The position numbers and the translations under genes were made by a program. Positions 5,247-6,772 of a stretch of 6,772 bases of DNA are shown here, in pieces. This stretch comes from Pseudomonadota bacterium (GTDB lineage: Bacteria > Pseudomonadota > Alphaproteobacteria > Rhizobiales > Segnochrobactraceae): the NCBI GenBank assembly GCA_023442215.1, contig JAEZMP010000085.1, positions 1 to 6,772 on the forward strand, written 5' to 3'. The notes beneath the pieces are model-generated. The model saw only the letters and a list, made by a program, of their open reading frames with translations, did not search any database and was not told the origin of the DNA. Every line of letters begins with the position of its first letter. Positions within the stretch are counted from its first letter, which is position 1.

Positions 5247-5711
5247 TCAGCGCGCGTCGTCGAGCGGGTCCGGGCCGAAGCGATTGTCGCCCACGGTGCC
5301 GCGCAGGAAGCCGAGCTCGACATAGTACCAGGCGCCGAACACCACCGAGAGCACGGTGTGGATCGCGTTCGCGGCCGCCGGCGGCAGCACGGGGTTCAGG
5401 CCCTGCGCGAAGCCCGGGATCGAGAACACCAGGATGAACCAGCCCGAGCGATCGCGGTCGTGGAGCCGCTTGATCGCGACCGCGAAGCCGGCGACCACAG
5501 CGACCAGCATCGCGACGGAGACGATCACGTTGCCGGCGACGCCGAGTTCGAACGAGGGCGCGACACCGACCGAGGCGGCGATGCCGGCATTGCCGAACAC
5601 CAGCGCCGCGCCGAGTGCGGCCATGACGATGTCGACGGCGATGTGGCCGATCCAGAAGTCCTTGCGGCAGATACGGCCGTCAAAGCGGAAGAACAGCGAA
5701 CGGATGGACAT
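5247..5711 (-). CDS. DUF805 family membrane protein (copy B)
   Basis: This 154-aa small integral membrane protein is a paralogue of copy A. Shared features are the start LFFRFDGRICRKDFWIGHI (residues 6-24), KRLHDRDRSGW (81-91) and the C-terminal GFLRGTVGDNRFGPDP (134-149). Membrane segments fall at about 22-50, 57-80, 91-108 and 117-134. The loops between the motifs have diverged strongly from copy A, so the duplication is not recent. The start at 5711 has GGGGA five bases upstream and aligns with copy A; a GTG seven codons earlier (5732) is possible but less likely. It lies between dapD (192 bp upstream) and copy A (129 bp downstream), all on one strand. Function unknown; a role tied to dapD is not shown by the sequence. 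Confidence 0.9.
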   Translation of the reverse strand: MSIRSLFFRFDGRICRKDFWIGHIAVDIVMAALGAALVFGNAGIAASVGVAPSFELGVAGNVIVSVAMLVAVVAGFAVAIKRLHDRDRSGWFILVFSIPGFAQGLNPVLPPAAANAIHTVLSVVFGAWYYVELGFLRGTVGDNRFGPDPLDDAR

Positions 5712-5870
5712 GGTGATCCCCAGCGAAGACACGGCGAAGAGCCGCGTCTCCCCGTGATCGCGGCGTCTTTGCGGAACGAAATGCGTTCACGCCGCGAACT
5801 CCACCACGGCGGAGGCGCGCCGGGAAGTGAATTCGCGTCCACCTTCCCGACGGTCGCTTTCCGGCGCTCA
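5712..5870. promoter_or_regulatory. Gap upstream of DUF805 copy B
   Basis: This stretch between the repeat beside dapD and the DUF805 start is long enough for a promoter, but I cannot identify one with confidence. It contains short inverted repeats: GCCGCG / CGCGGC (5741-5746 and 5759-5764) and an imperfect GGGAAG / CTTCCC pair (5822-5827 and 5843-5848). No gene is supported here. Confidence 0.3.
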
Positions 5871-5905
5871 GAGCATATCCGTGCCGTTCAGATCGGAAAG
5901 CGCTC
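5871..5905. repeat. Hybrid palindromic repeat remnant overlapping the dapD stop codon
   Basis: The sequence starts with GAGCATATCC, identical to the left outer arm of the type 2 element (2090-2099). It continues with CGTTCAGATCG (5884 onward), identical to that element's left inner arm, then switches to CGGAAAGCGCTC, identical to the right end of the type 1 element (2189-2200). It is thus a join of two repeat types with the middle missing. Its last bases fall in the dapD stop codon (5904-5906). A 9-bp inverted repeat, CGCTTTCCG (5855-5863) with CGGAAAGCG (5894-5902), could form a hairpin after dapD. Confidence 0.75.
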
Positions 5906-6758
5906 AGTCGCGCAGGAGTTCGTTGATCGAGGTCTTGGAGCGGGTGCGCTCGTCGACGCGCTTGACGATGACGGCGCAGGCGAGCGAGGGGCCCGGCGTG
6001 CCGTCCGGCAGCGGGCGGCCGGGGAGCGCGCCCGGCACCACCACCGAATAGGGCGGCACGCGGCCGACGAACACCTCGCCGGTCTCCCGGTCGACGATTT
6101 TGGTCGACGCGCCCAGGAACACGCCCATGGAGAGCACCGCGCCGCGGCCGACCACCACGCCTTCGGCAACCTCGGACCGGGCGCCGATGAAGCAATCGTC
6201 CTCGATGATCACCGGGCCGGCCTGAAGCGGCTCAAGCACGCCGCCGATGCCGACGCCGCCGGAGATGTGGCAGTTGCGGCCGATCTGGGCGCAGGAACCG
6301 ATGGTGGCCCAGGTATCGACCATGGTGCCTTCGGCGACGTGGGCGCCAAGATTGACGAAGGACGGCATCAGCACCACGCCCGGCGCGATGTAGGCCGAGC
6401 GGCGCACGATGGCGCCCGGCACGGCGCGGAAACCGGCGGCGCTGAAATCGCGGCCGGTCCAGCCGTCGAACTTGGAGGGCACCTTGTCCCACCACACCGC
6501 CTGGCCGGGACCGCCGGAAATGACGGCCATGGGGTTGAGGCGGAACGACAGCAGCACCGCCTTCTTCGCCCACTGGTTAACCGCCCAGCCCTCGCCCTGC
6601 GGCTCGGCGACCCGCACCTCTCCGCCGTCGAGCAGGGCGAGCGTCGTTTCCACCGCGTCGCGCACGGCTCCCTTGGTCGCGGCGTCGATGGTGGCGCGGT
6701 CTTCCCAGGCGGCCTCGATGGCGGCGGCGAGCTCGGCGGTGTCGGCGGCGGTGGTCAT
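5904..6758 (-). CDS. dapD: 2,3,4,5-tetrahydropyridine-2,6-dicarboxylate N-succinyltransferase
   Basis: This cytoplasmic enzyme of the succinylase branch of lysine/meso-diaminopimelate synthesis uses succinyl-CoA to succinylate tetrahydrodipicolinate, supplying lysine and the peptidoglycan cross-linker. The 284-aa product has an N-terminal helical part, then VNQWAKKAVLLSFRLNPM (residues 60-77), and a left-handed beta-helix of hexapeptide repeats from about 110 to 235. The core holds the strongly conserved EGTMVDTWATIGSCAQIG (143-160) and SGGVGIGGVLEPLQAGP (166-182). The C-terminal TSINELLRD is typical of alphaproteobacterial forms. The gene is complete: the ATG at 6758 has GAGGA nine bases upstream at the window edge. 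The end overlaps a repeat remnant. dapE, its usual pathway partner, is not in the window; two DUF805 genes follow instead. Confidence 0.97.
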   Translation of the reverse strand: MTTAADTAELAAAIEAAWEDRATIDAATKGAVRDAVETTLALLDGGEVRVAEPQGEGWAVNQWAKKAVLLSFRLNPMAVISGGPGQAVWWDKVPSKFDGWTGRDFSAAGFRAVPGAIVRRSAYIAPGVVLMPSFVNLGAHVAEGTMVDTWATIGSCAQIGRNCHISGGVGIGGVLEPLQAGPVIIEDDCFIGARSEVAEGVVVGRGAVLSMGVFLGASTKIVDRETGEVFVGRVPPYSVVVPGALPGRPLPDGTPGPSLACAVIVKRVDERTRSKTSINELLRD

Positions 6759-6772
6759 GAACGTCGGTCCTC

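Noticed and set aside
5680..6195. 171-codon minus-strand frame overlapping dapD in another frame
   Set aside because: An Arg-rich out-of-frame translation of dapD; dapD itself is complete and unambiguous.

Overview
This window comes from a GC-rich (roughly two-thirds G+C by eye) bacterial chromosome, most likely an alphaproteobacterium of the Rhizobiales/Hyphomicrobiales type. The clues are the divergent ubiE/mutM pair, the alphaproteobacterial look of MutM, DapD and UbiE, and palindromic intergenic repeats of the GAGC...GCTC kind. The placement is inference; no 16S or other marker is present. The genes are core housekeeping functions. I see no mobile element, CRISPR array, toxin or defence gene and no RNA gene, and no gene-free stretch exceeds 300 bases.

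Layout. Bases 1-184 hold a hairpin repeat, a 15-bp tandem duplication and a 22-bp palindrome that probably terminates ubiE. ubiE (minus, 185-946; ubiquinone methyltransferase) and mutM (plus, 1139-2017; 8-oxoguanine DNA glycosylase) are divergent and share a 192-bp promoter region. Bases 2018-2248 carry three palindromic elements in a row, then recQ (plus, 2249-4081; helicase with core, zinc/winged-helix and HRDC domains). recQ converges on a small cold-shock protein gene (minus, 4176-4388), with two hairpins between them, at least one a clear minus-strand intrinsic terminator. The csp gene has a long leader and a candidate promoter about 165-200 bases upstream of its start. Further right, all on the minus strand, are two tandem paralogous DUF805 membrane-protein genes (4638-5117 and 5247-5711) and dapD (5904-6758; lysine/diaminopimelate synthesis).

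How the parts relate. mutM and recQ both serve genome maintenance and run the same way, but 231 bp of repeats lie between them, so co-transcription is uncertain. The order dapD - DUF805 - DUF805 - csp is co-directional, but the gaps (192, 129 and 249 bp) and the separate csp promoter argue against a single tight operon.

The most interesting structure is the intergenic repeat family. Two 48-nt elements side by side (2090-2137 and 2153-2200) have different arm sequences but the same architecture: GAGC/GCTC ends, an outer stem, a 4-nt TTGT/ACAA bulge on one side, and an inner stem. Their arms covary. Other copies (2042-2087, 5871-5905) look like mosaics that join the arm of one type to the arm of the other. 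I found no convincing new protein system.
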